From Phycisphaerales bacterium (GTDB lineage: Bacteria; Planctomycetota; Phycisphaerae; Phycisphaerales; SM1A02), in NCBI GenBank assembly GCA_014238785.1, contig JABAAL010000023.1, positions 1-43,138 on the forward strand: DNA of 43,138 nt, in the 5' to 3' direction. The notes under the pieces were generated by a model, which saw only the letters and a list, made by a program, of their open reading frames with translations, was not told where the DNA came from and did no database searches. Made by a program: the position numbers and the translations under genes. Positions within the stretch are counted from its first letter, which is position 1. Each line of letters starts with the position of its first letter. Below are positions 37,200-43,138 of this stretch, one piece after another.

Positions 37200-38282
37200 A
37201 TGGAAGAACTGAAAAACCTTGATGCTTTACGAAATAAAATTGACGAACTTGACAAGAAACTCGTCGAGCTACTTAGCGCTCGGGCGAATGTTGTCGTTGA
37301 GGTTGGAAAATTCAAAAGAAACACCGACACGCCCATTTATTCCCCTCATCGTGAACGCGCCGTCCTTGACCGCGTACTCGCTCAAAACGACGGGCCTCTT
37401 CCCGATAAAACTATCGAGGCTATCTACCGCGAGCTCATGTCGGGTAGCTTCCAATTAGAAAAACCGCTGGCGATTGCGCACTTAGCACCCATTGGTTCTT
37501 TTAGCCACATCGCTGCGATTCGTCACTTTGGTTCAAGCGTAGAGTGCGTTGGCGTTCCAACAATCGAGCGAGTCTTTCGAGAAGTTGCCGCGGGACATTG
37601 CAGCTACGGCCTCGTCCCCTATGAAAATTCAACGAGTGGCAGTGTCTTAGATACCCTCGATGCTTTTCAAGAACACGATGTTACTATTTACGCAGAAGCG
37701 CTCATCGATATTCAGCATTGCTTGCTTTGCAACGGTTCCACAAACGAAATTAAGACTATTGCTTCAAAACCCCAAGTTCTTTTGCAATGTCGAAAGTGGC
37801 TTACTGCCATGTTTCCAAACGTTGTGCTTGTCGAAACAGCAAGTAGCGCCCAAGCTGCACAACTTGCAAAAGAAGATATTCACACTGGCGCAATTGGTTC
37901 AGAGCTTGCGGGTCGTGAGCATAACGTAGAAGTTGTTCTAGAAAATGTGCAGGACAGACCAGAAAATATTACGAGATTTCTCATCCTCGCAAAAGAGTCC
38001 GCGCTTCCCTCCGGTGACGACAAGTCAACGATAATGTTCACAACTAAACATGAACCCGGTGCACTCGTTGATGTCCTTGCGGCATTTCGCGACAAGGGGA
38101 TAAATTTAAGCCACATCGACAAACGACCCAGTGGTCGAACAAATTGGGATTACACATTCTTCATTGACGCAGACGCACACCAAGACACACAAGCACACAT
38201 AGACGCGGTGAAAACCGCTAGTGCATTTTGCAAATCAATCGGGGTCCTCGGTTCCTACCCGAAAGCCGGTCAAGTACTTTAG
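37200..38282 (+). CDS. pheA: Bifunctional chorismate mutase/prephenate dehydratase
   Basis: PheA converts chorismate to prephenate and then phenylpyruvate in phenylalanine synthesis. The 360 residues carry three domains. Residues 1-85 are an AroQ-type chorismate mutase (LRNKIDELDKKLVELLSARA). Residues ~90-265 are the prephenate dehydratase with VPYENSTSGSV (~140-149) and the catalytic T258-R-F260 in ENITRFLIL. Residues ~278-360 are an ACT regulatory domain (EPGALVDVLAAFRDKGINLS, HIDKRPSG), which suggests feedback control by phenylalanine. No Shine-Dalgarno is present; TATGCT lies 6 nt before the ATG. The stop codon overlaps the facing dockerin gene by 4 nt. Confidence 0.96.
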   Translation: MEELKNLDALRNKIDELDKKLVELLSARANVVVEVGKFKRNTDTPIYSPHRERAVLDRVLAQNDGPLPDKTIEAIYRELMSGSFQLEKPLAIAHLAPIGSFSHIAAIRHFGSSVECVGVPTIERVFREVAAGHCSYGLVPYENSTSGSVLDTLDAFQEHDVTIYAEALIDIQHCLLCNGSTNEIKTIASKPQVLLQCRKWLTAMFPNVVLVETASSAQAAQLAKEDIHTGAIGSELAGREHNVEVVLENVQDRPENITRFLILAKESALPSGDDKSTIMFTTKHEPGALVDVLAAFRDKGINLSHIDKRPSGRTNWDYTFFIDADAHQDTQAHIDAVKTASAFCKSIGVLGSYPKAGQVL

Positions 38283-39802
38283 CAAGCCCCCCACTGTCCG
38301 ATGATCGCAAGTAAATCGTTAACCCCGACAATGCCGTCACCATCGATATCTGTAGTGCAATTTTCGCATGGCCCCCAAGTGCCGATTACAGCAAGCACAT
38401 CGGTAACATCTACATTTCCATCACCGTCTACATCGCCATCGCAACTTGATGCAACGCCCAAAGAGCCATCGCTGTTTACGCGCTGGGCATAAATATCGTT
38501 TGACCCATTACGGTCATCTTGCCATGCAAGAATCACCCCATCACTTGTTGCTCCAGCGACCATCCTGCTTTTGGTTGAAGGCGTCGAAGCAACGCTTACA
38601 AATTCTGGTGACCATTGCATGTTCCCTTTCGCGTCAAGCGAGACCCCCTGCACAATATCGTTGCCAAACGACGCTGATGAACCATAGAATAAGGTGACTC
38701 CAGCATCTGTCTTTGCTGCTGCAAAACTTCCGTACTGTGGGGTCGAAGATGTCGGTTTAATAGTACGCCCTTCAACGCCCCAAAGTCGCACCCCATCTTG
38801 TGACAAACGCTGCGCGCCGATACCATCATTGTTTTGGCTGTTATCTTGGGATCTAAAAAATATGACAAATTCATTACCATCGCACACCCCAACTGGGCTA
38901 ACGCGTTGAGTCCCACCAAAACTCGAAGCCACTTGCACTTGACCAGCAGACCAAGGTGTACCATCAGACGATACATGCATTGCATAGCACTGCAAAGGAT
39001 TTACACCGTACCACGTAAAAAATGCACCGCCTGCATTGTCATGCACAAAATCTGGATACGCACCTATCTGTAATGAATTGCCTTGCATGACTTCTGCCAA
39101 TTGCAGCCAAACCTGTATTCCGTCGACATCAATAAATTGGGCCTTCAAAAGTTTTGCGCCCGTAAACGAAGTGTATTGCACGAACGAAGCAATAACACCT
39201 CCCTCTAGCGATGGCTGAATATCAGCAACGGATAATGTTCCGCCAAGTGGGTCATCTATCGATGGCGAATCCTCCCACATAAAATCCCCATTACTATTGA
39301 GCCGTTGAAAATTAGAAACATTTTCATTGATCCATCCTGCAACAACATCATCGTTTGATGCTGTTATCACAGGCGAAGCAACAAATGCGCCTCCTCCTTG
39401 AACTGTTTTATTCCATCGTATGATTCCCTTTGGACTCACAGAAGAAACAACAATCCCATCCCCTCCAAGCATGTTTTTTCTATACACAACCACTGCATTT
39501 CCCGCACTATCTATATCCAATCCAAAATCCATCGTCCAAGAATAGTTTCGATCAGCAATTAAGATTCCATCCTCCTGCCACATTGAATTTCCCAATGCAT
39601 CGAGTCGCTGCATATAAACATCGTAACCACCGTTTCGATTATCGAACCAACTTACGTAACAACCGCCATCAACAGTTGCAACTAACTTTGTAATTGCTTG
39701 TTCACCACTAACAGCGCAAATTGCAAGGTTTGACTCAGACGAATCGGGCCATTGCGCGAGCACTGGGCTGCACAACAAAAGAGATAAAACAAAGATTCGC
39801 AT
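38279..39802 (-). CDS. Secreted repeat protein with C-terminal GC-type dockerin-like tail
   Basis: The product is 507 residues from the ATG at 39802, chosen for the signal peptide that follows at once (MRIFVLSLLLCSPVLAQ). The body has several copies of a beta-propeller-like repeat with the pattern D-x-Y-x-QR-x-x-x-x-G-x-x-x-W (YDVYMQRLDALGNSMW, DGIGAQRLSQDGVRLW, NDIYAQRVNSDGS). The tail has two EF-hand-like units, DVDGDGNVDVTDVLAVIGTW and DIDGDGIVGVNDLLAIIGQW, each followed by G-x-C; Cys pairs frame the tail. This is the dockerin variant common in Phycisphaerae, where no cohesin is usually known. It is probably exported or surface-attached. The frame is open 52 codons upstream, but that part has no signal-like sequence. 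Confidence 0.88.
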   Translation of the reverse strand: MRIFVLSLLLCSPVLAQWPDSSESNLAICAVSGEQAITKLVATVDGGCYVSWFDNRNGGYDVYMQRLDALGNSMWQEDGILIADRNYSWTMDFGLDIDSAGNAVVVYRKNMLGGDGIVVSSVSPKGIIRWNKTVQGGGAFVASPVITASNDDVVAGWINENVSNFQRLNSNGDFMWEDSPSIDDPLGGTLSVADIQPSLEGGVIASFVQYTSFTGAKLLKAQFIDVDGIQVWLQLAEVMQGNSLQIGAYPDFVHDNAGGAFFTWYGVNPLQCYAMHVSSDGTPWSAGQVQVASSFGGTQRVSPVGVCDGNEFVIFFRSQDNSQNNDGIGAQRLSQDGVRLWGVEGRTIKPTSSTPQYGSFAAAKTDAGVTLFYGSSASFGNDIVQGVSLDAKGNMQWSPEFVSVASTPSTKSRMVAGATSDGVILAWQDDRNGSNDIYAQRVNSDGSLGVASSCDGDVDGDGNVDVTDVLAVIGTWGPCENCTTDIDGDGIVGVNDLLAIIGQWGAC

Positions 39803-39808
39803 GAAGAG

Positions 39809-39837
39809 AGTATGACACAATTCCTGTTCAATTCCAA
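39809..39837 (-). promoter_or_regulatory. Promoter of the dockerin protein gene
   Basis: On the minus strand TTGGAA (39837-39832) and TGT-CATACT (-10 at 39814-39809) are spaced by 17 nt. The -10 carries the TGn extension and lies only 6 nt before the ATG, so the mRNA should be leaderless. Confidence 0.45.
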
Positions 39838-39881
39838 CCAAATTACACTCTTTTAAGATATCTATCCGATAAAAAAGTACA

Positions 39882-40037
39882 ATGATGATGTTCCTATTCT
39901 TGTTATTTTCGGTAGTAATGCTTCTCGCTTGGCACGGGAAGAATAAAGCCGCCTTCATTCTTTATCTCATTACACTTGCTCTATGTGTTTTTTGGTTCAA
40001 ACATCACGTCACCGAGAAAATTAATATTGATCTCTAA
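39882..40037 (+). CDS. DUF5993-like small membrane protein upstream of dsbB
   Basis: This 51-residue reading frame has two membrane helices, FLFLLFSVVMLLAWHGKNKA and AAFILYLITLALCVFWFKHH, with a short basic turn between them, and ends in TEKINIDL. The Trp-His-x-x-x-x-Ala turn, the second helix ending in F-K-H-H, and placement 3 nt before a DsbB gene fit my memory of the DUF5993 family, small proteins found next to DsbB. Three ATG codons in a row open it, and no Shine-Dalgarno is seen. A role with DsbB is inferred from linkage. Confidence 0.7.
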   Translation: MMMFLFLLFSVVMLLAWHGKNKAAFILYLITLALCVFWFKHHVTEKINIDL

Positions 40038-40040
40038 TCC

Positions 40041-40607
40041 ATGACACATACGTTTGCTCGAAATCTCAATATTCTTTTCGTCTATATGATTTGCGTCCCC
40101 CTGATTGGGGCATATGCAGTGCAATTTATTCAAGGCGAATTCCCCTGCCCACTTTGTTTGTTGCAACGACTTGCCATGATTGGCATCGCTTGTGGGGCAC
40201 TTGCAAATGTTCGATATGGGATTCGACCTAGACATTATGGCATGTGCATCATCAGCGCTATGTTTGGCGCAGCCGTTTCAATTCGACAAATCATGTTGCA
40301 TATTGTTCCAGCACCGGGCAACGAAGGGTATGGAACACCAGTACTTGGAATACATTTATACACATGGGCACTTCTCATTTTCGGAGCAACAATTTTAATT
40401 CTTGGAATGCTTTTCTTATTCAATAGCAAGCAATTTTACACAAAAGATAACCCCAAAAATCTAACACCTCTATCCGTTTCACGACTTGGAGTAATTGCTT
40501 TCTGGCTTGCATTTGGAATCACAGCAGCAAATGCATGCACAACATTCCTCGAATGCGGATTCAGCCAGTGCCCAGATAACCCCGCTCGTTACATTATGCT
40601 TCAATAG
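40041..40607 (+). CDS. dsbB: DsbB-family disulfide bond formation protein
   Basis: DsbB reoxidises DsbA-type thiol oxidases and passes electrons to quinones in the inner membrane. The 188 residues have four or five membrane helices and the first redox pair C36-P-L-C39 in EFPCPLCLLQRLAM. The loop where enterobacterial DsbB has its second Cys pair (between helices 3 and 4; here HIVPAPGNEGYGTPVLGIHL) has no Cys. Three Cys (166, 172, 177) lie in the C-terminal tail CTTFLECGFSQCPDNP. This resembles a DsbB subfamily with a different second site. It follows the DUF5993-like gene by 3 nt. Its end overlaps the facing methyltransferase gene by 14 nt. No DsbA is in the window. Confidence 0.88.
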   Translation: MTHTFARNLNILFVYMICVPLIGAYAVQFIQGEFPCPLCLLQRLAMIGIACGALANVRYGIRPRHYGMCIISAMFGAAVSIRQIMLHIVPAPGNEGYGTPVLGIHLYTWALLIFGATILILGMLFLFNSKQFYTKDNPKNLTPLSVSRLGVIAFWLAFGITAANACTTFLECGFSQCPDNPARYIMLQ

Positions 40608-41760
40608 CTTTTGAGCCTTTGTACAACTCATACCGTAACAACCGACAATCAATCTCTGCGTTGATAAAGGGTGTTCGTCTTGAAACTTTCAGTCGAATTG
40701 CACCAATAAGTGGTTTGCCTGAAGTAAATACGTAGCCGTCCCAACCAGCACAATCCGTTTTCAAATAGTCGCCAATTCGTTTATACGTTGCTACCAAATC
40801 TTCGTCTTCGCCGAGCCGAAGTCCATACTCACCATGCAAAACTACATCGCCTACTTCTTCTGGCATTGGTGTTTGTGCAAAATCGCACACATGAAAATCG
40901 ATAAGGTGGTCCACGCCTGCAGTAACTGCATTTTTCTTTGAGGCTTCGATTGCTTCTTGTTCAATGTCAGAAGCAATAATTGGCGCAGGATCGTTTTTTG
41001 CCATCAATTTTTTTGCGTCTGCGCGTTCTTGGTTCCAAACATCTTTATCTGCACCAAGCCAGTTTGTACATGCATAATTACTGCGAAGTAAACCCGGCGC
41101 TCGTTGCTTAGCGATGAGCGCTGCCTCAATTGCAATCGTACCGCTCCCGCACATCGGAACAACAAGCGGACTTGTCCCGTCGTACTTCATCTCCATCAAT
41201 ACAGCCGCTGCGATTGTTTCACGCATCGGTGCCATAAACGGCATCTTTCGATACCCGCGATCAGAAAGTTTCCTGCCAGTCATGTTGAGGTACATGCGCG
41301 CTTTGTTATCCACCCAGTGCAAATTAACGACCATGCCCTCTGTACTCGAACCTGCATCAGGTCGCTTCCCAATTTTCTCTACAAGTTTGTCGCAAATTGC
41401 ATCTTTCAATCGCATGTTTGGAAACATCGAGTTTGTAATCGTATCGTTACGGACATTCGACGTTACTGAAAGAAATCCTTCTGGGTCAATTACCCTGTCC
41501 CACGGTAATCGTTTTGCTTCGCTGTAGAGTTCATCTGCGTTACGGCAGTTGATATCCGCAAAACGTTGCAAAACATGAAACGCCGTACGTAATCGCAAAT
41601 TCAAGAGCATGCACTCTCTCGTCGTTGCAAGAGTTTCAACGCCCGTCTTGTCCATCGACAAAATCTCAAACCCAAGAACTTCAAGTTCTTCTTTGAGGTA
41701 GGACGCTAAGCTTGGGGCACAAGTCACGCGTGTTTTTCGTTTTTGTTCGGATTGGTTCAT
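40594..41760 (-). CDS. THUMP-domain class I SAM-dependent RNA methyltransferase (RlmL/TrmN-like)
   Basis: The 388-residue protein resembles the RlmL N-terminal half/YpsC group that makes N2-methylguanosine in rRNA or tRNA. Residues 1-155 are the THUMP-type RNA-binding part (TRVTCAPSLASYLKEELEVL at the start). The methyltransferase follows, with TGRKLSDRGYRKMPFMAPMR, motif I VVPMCGSGTIAIEAALIA (~200-217) and an acidic SAM site IIASDIEQEAIEASKKN. Motif IV, normally N-P-P-Y-G before ERLGE, reads H309-G-E-Y-G before LRLGE. The Asn that holds the target amine is therefore missing, so activity or substrate may differ. It is divergent from the phosphatase/cytochrome gene, with 29 nt between starts. 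Confidence 0.88.
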   Translation of the reverse strand: MNQSEQKRKTRVTCAPSLASYLKEELEVLGFEILSMDKTGVETLATTRECMLLNLRLRTAFHVLQRFADINCRNADELYSEAKRLPWDRVIDPEGFLSVTSNVRNDTITNSMFPNMRLKDAICDKLVEKIGKRPDAGSSTEGMVVNLHWVDNKARMYLNMTGRKLSDRGYRKMPFMAPMRETIAAAVLMEMKYDGTSPLVVPMCGSGTIAIEAALIAKQRAPGLLRSNYACTNWLGADKDVWNQERADAKKLMAKNDPAPIIASDIEQEAIEASKKNAVTAGVDHLIDFHVCDFAQTPMPEEVGDVVLHGEYGLRLGEDEDLVATYKRIGDYLKTDCAGWDGYVFTSGKPLIGAIRLKVSRRTPFINAEIDCRLLRYELYKGSKAIEA

Positions 41761-41772
41761 GGGAGATACGGT

Positions 41773-41780
41773 AGTATAAG
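41773..41780. promoter_or_regulatory. Overlapping divergent -10 elements
   Basis: The plus strand reads TATAAG (41775-41780), 9 nt before the phosphatase/cytochrome ATG. The minus strand reads TATACT (41778-41773), 12 nt before the methyltransferase ATG. They share the central TATA. Neither gene has a Shine-Dalgarno in the 29-nt gap, so one symmetric element may drive both as short-leader or leaderless mRNAs. Confidence 0.4.
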
Positions 41781-41789
41781 GTCACGCTC

Positions 41790-42710
41790 ATGAAACGACT
41801 CCATGTACTTGCTCTCCTTTTGCTTTGTTCTTTTTGCCTTAGTTGTGCGAAATCGTTGCATATTTCGGCAAATGAAGAACTACCCGAATCATTTTTGGGG
41901 TTACATCAGGTTGTAGCATTTCAACCAGATATCATTTCAGGAGCAAAACCAATTGGAATCGAGGGTTTTGAATCACTTGAGAAACTGGAAGTAAAAACAA
42001 TCGTTTGTGTGGATGGAGTACCACCAGATGTCGAAACAGCAGAAAACTTTGGGATCAAGACGCTTCATATTCCTCTGAAATATGAAGCGCCTTCGCCAAA
42101 GCAAATTCTAGACCTTACGACTGCAGTTCATCGGGAAAGAGAACGAGGTATTGTCTATATCCATTGCCATCAAGGTAAACATCGATCTGCTGCTGCTGCT
42201 GCAATTGTATCAATCGCATTAGGTGATTTGAGTGTGCTCAAAGCAAAAGAGCAGATGCGTGTTTCGCAAACAGCCGTGGTGTATCAAGGCCTCTGGGATG
42301 CAGTGGAAGGAACAAAGTTACTACCAGTCGAGGAACTGCTGCAAAATAAGACACTATTCCCCTCTTCCGTTGAGCCAAAAGGAATTACAAGTCAAATGAT
42401 TGCAATCGACGAAGCGATGGCTAATCTTATTCGAATGCAAGACGCAGCATGGACGGCTCCAGTTGCACATCCAGATCTCGTCGGTGCAGCCGAAGCTGGC
42501 TTTATTACGGATACTTTTCGAAACATGCAATTACAAAAAGAAGTGAATTTGTTTTCTGCAGATTTTGAGACCTTACTCATCAACGCAATGCACCACGCTA
42601 GTAGCCTTGAAGAAGCGTTGCTCCAACAAGTTCCAGAAAAAACGCTAGGTGCATACATGCGCCTTGTTGAGCAATCGTGCATCAAGTGCCATGCAACGCA
42701 TCGAAGATAA
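41790..42710 (+). CDS. Exported protein-tyrosine/dual-specificity-phosphatase-like domain fused to a C-terminal c-type heme site
   Basis: The 306-residue protein starts with an export signal ending in LSCAK, where Cys19 could be lipidated, although the lipobox is not ideal. Residues ~40-175 look like a cysteine phosphatase: SGAKPIGIEGFESLEKLEVK, TIVCVDGVPPDVETAENFGI and the P-loop HCHQGKHRS (Cys126-x5-Arg132). The usual general-acid Asp is not evident; Glu99 in IPLKYEAP may take its place. Residues ~195-306 are helical and end in C297-I-K-C300-H301, a heme c motif placed at the C-terminus as in cytochrome c'-type bundles. The export signal and heme motif agree, since heme c is attached outside the cytoplasm. 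Function and substrate are unknown. It is divergent from the methyltransferase. Confidence 0.88.
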   Translation: MKRLHVLALLLLCSFCLSCAKSLHISANEELPESFLGLHQVVAFQPDIISGAKPIGIEGFESLEKLEVKTIVCVDGVPPDVETAENFGIKTLHIPLKYEAPSPKQILDLTTAVHRERERGIVYIHCHQGKHRSAAAAAIVSIALGDLSVLKAKEQMRVSQTAVVYQGLWDAVEGTKLLPVEELLQNKTLFPSSVEPKGITSQMIAIDEAMANLIRMQDAAWTAPVAHPDLVGAAEAGFITDTFRNMQLQKEVNLFSADFETLLINAMHHASSLEEALLQQVPEKTLGAYMRLVEQSCIKCHATHRR

Positions 42711-42712
42711 AC

Positions 42713-42910
42713 TTACTCTTGAGAATCTTTTTGCGACGAATCATCACCGGAATCCTCTTCACCAGAAGAATTCTTGACTGTTGAAAAAACAACCGCGCCA
42801 ATGATAAGTCCGAACGTGATTCCCAAACCGATATGGCCAAGTGCGGCACCAATGGCTACCCCTAAAGCCAATCCCATTCCAATCCACTGTGGATTTCCTT
42901 TGTCCTTCAT
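42713..42910 (-). CDS. Small glycine-zipper membrane protein, unrecognised
   Basis: The 65-residue protein has a short N-terminus (KDKGNPQWI), a Gly/Ala-rich hydrophobic hairpin (GMGLALGVAIGAALGHIGLG then ITFGLIIGAVVF) with small residues every fourth position, and an acidic Ser-rich tail. Such glycine zippers pack tightly in membranes. No function can be assigned. It ends 2 nt from the facing phosphatase/cytochrome gene and lies 2 nt downstream of tRNA-Thr on the same strand, so it may be read through from the tRNA promoter. Confidence 0.7.
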   Translation of the reverse strand: MKDKGNPQWIGMGLALGVAIGAALGHIGLGITFGLIIGAVVFSTVKNSSGEEDSGDDSSQKDSQE

Positions 42911-42912
42911 AA

Positions 42913-42985
42913 AGCCGCCGGTGGGACTTGAACCCGCAACCTCAAGATTACAAATCTAGCGCTCTACCAGTTGAGCTACGGCGGC
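42913..42985 (-). tRNA. tRNA-Thr (anticodon TGT)
   Basis: On the minus strand acceptor GCCGCCG pairs with CGGCGGC. The D arm is GCTC/GAGC, the anticodon arm CTAGA/TCTTG has loop TTTGTAA giving TGT, the variable loop is AGGTT, and the T arm is GCGGG/CCCAC with loop TTCAAGT. The anticodon stem has a T-T mismatch at its second pair, and the T stem has one mismatch. CCA is not encoded. Confidence 0.93.
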
Positions 42986-43003
42986 AATGTGATTTTGAGT
43001 CGG

Positions 43004-43032
43004 TTGCCCGAGAACCACAAGGCGGGTAGGAT
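43004..43032 (+). promoter_or_regulatory. Promoter of tRNA-Tyr
   Basis: TTGCCC (43004-43009) and TAGGAT (43027-43032) are 17 nt apart, about 19 nt before the mature tRNA 5' end. Confidence 0.45.
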
Positions 43033-43050
43033 ACCAAATTCAAGTGAATA

Positions 43051-43133
43051 GGGCGAGTACCCAAGTGGACAAAGGGGGCAGACTGTAAATCTGCTGGCGT
43101 ACGCCTTCACAGGTTCGAATCCTGTCTCGCCCA
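43051..43133 (+). tRNA. tRNA-Tyr (anticodon GTA)
   Basis: The 83-nt gene has acceptor GGGCGAG pairing with CTCGCCC, anticodon arm GCAGA/TCTGC with loop CTGTAAA giving GTA, the long variable arm (TGGCGTACGCCTTC) expected of bacterial tRNA-Tyr, T arm ACAGG/CCTGT with loop TTCGAAT, and discriminator A. CCA is not encoded. It lies 65 nt from the divergent tRNA-Thr and close to the right edge. Confidence 0.97.
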
Positions 43134-43138
43134 TCGAG

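Noticed and set aside
39803..39958. Upstream extension of the dockerin gene
   Set aside because: It overlaps the start of the divergent DUF5993-like gene and hides the signal peptide that begins at 39802.

Overview
The window looks like a chromosome segment of a free-living, Gram-negative-type bacterium, most likely a Planctomycetota member near the Phycisphaerae. The pointers are an LptD-type outer-membrane protein, a secretin with a long N-terminal repeat/coiled region, a secreted protein ending in a Cys-rich GC-type dockerin, a phosphatase-cytochrome lipoprotein, and a division cluster with a LysM protein between rsmH and an FtsL-like gene. Base composition is moderate and genes are tightly packed, with three convergent pairs overlapping at their 3' ends. 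I saw no insertion sequence, prophage, CRISPR array or rRNA. The assignment is inference from gene content only.

Layout. 1-3300 (minus): partial STAS protein behind a large secretin containing a poly-glycine tract. 3478-7129: carA (minus) back to back with priA (plus). 7218-14704 (plus): sucA-sucB (2-oxoglutarate dehydrogenase E1/E2), then rsmH, LysM protein, FtsL-like protein and a division transpeptidase. 14763-20572: a UbiA-type prenyltransferase divergent from ribH-nusB-ftsY, then lptD. 20547-23520 (minus): rny-efp-rsmA. 23521-23869: no gene, but dense inverted repeats. 23870-25699: tandemly duplicated ABC-2 permease. 25816-30034 (minus): pdhA-pdhB-pdhC plus an unrecognised fourth gene. 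30151-36220: small proteins, GNAT, tRNA-Arg, rpsT, CPBP protease, TlpA-like protein, a Gfo/Idh/MocA oxidoreductase paired with a saccharopine-dehydrogenase-like protein, and a small membrane protein. 36221-37072: a highly structured leader and an ECF sigma factor. 37200-43138: pheA, dockerin protein, DUF5993-dsbB pair, a THUMP methyltransferase divergent from a phosphatase/cytochrome c fusion, a glycine-zipper protein, and tRNA-Thr and tRNA-Tyr in opposite directions.

How genes work together. Both 2-oxoacid dehydrogenase complexes are present as E1/E2 sets without an E3 gene, so a shared lipoamide dehydrogenase should lie elsewhere. rsmH to ftsI is the start of a division/cell-wall cluster. 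nusB-ftsY-lptD and rny-efp-rsmA are expression and envelope housekeeping sets. DUF5993-DsbB, the TlpA-like protein and the c-type cytochrome lipoprotein all concern thiol or heme chemistry outside the cytoplasm.

Regulation. Several genes inside operons have clear Shine-Dalgarno sequences. Many operon-head genes lack one and instead carry a -10-like hexamer 6-10 nt before the start codon, which suggests leaderless mRNAs. The items most worth a second look are the phosphatase/cytochrome fusion (41790-42710), the structured leader of the sigma-factor gene (36336-36529), the hairpin-rich gap at 23528-23869, and the altered catalytic motif of the THUMP methyltransferase.
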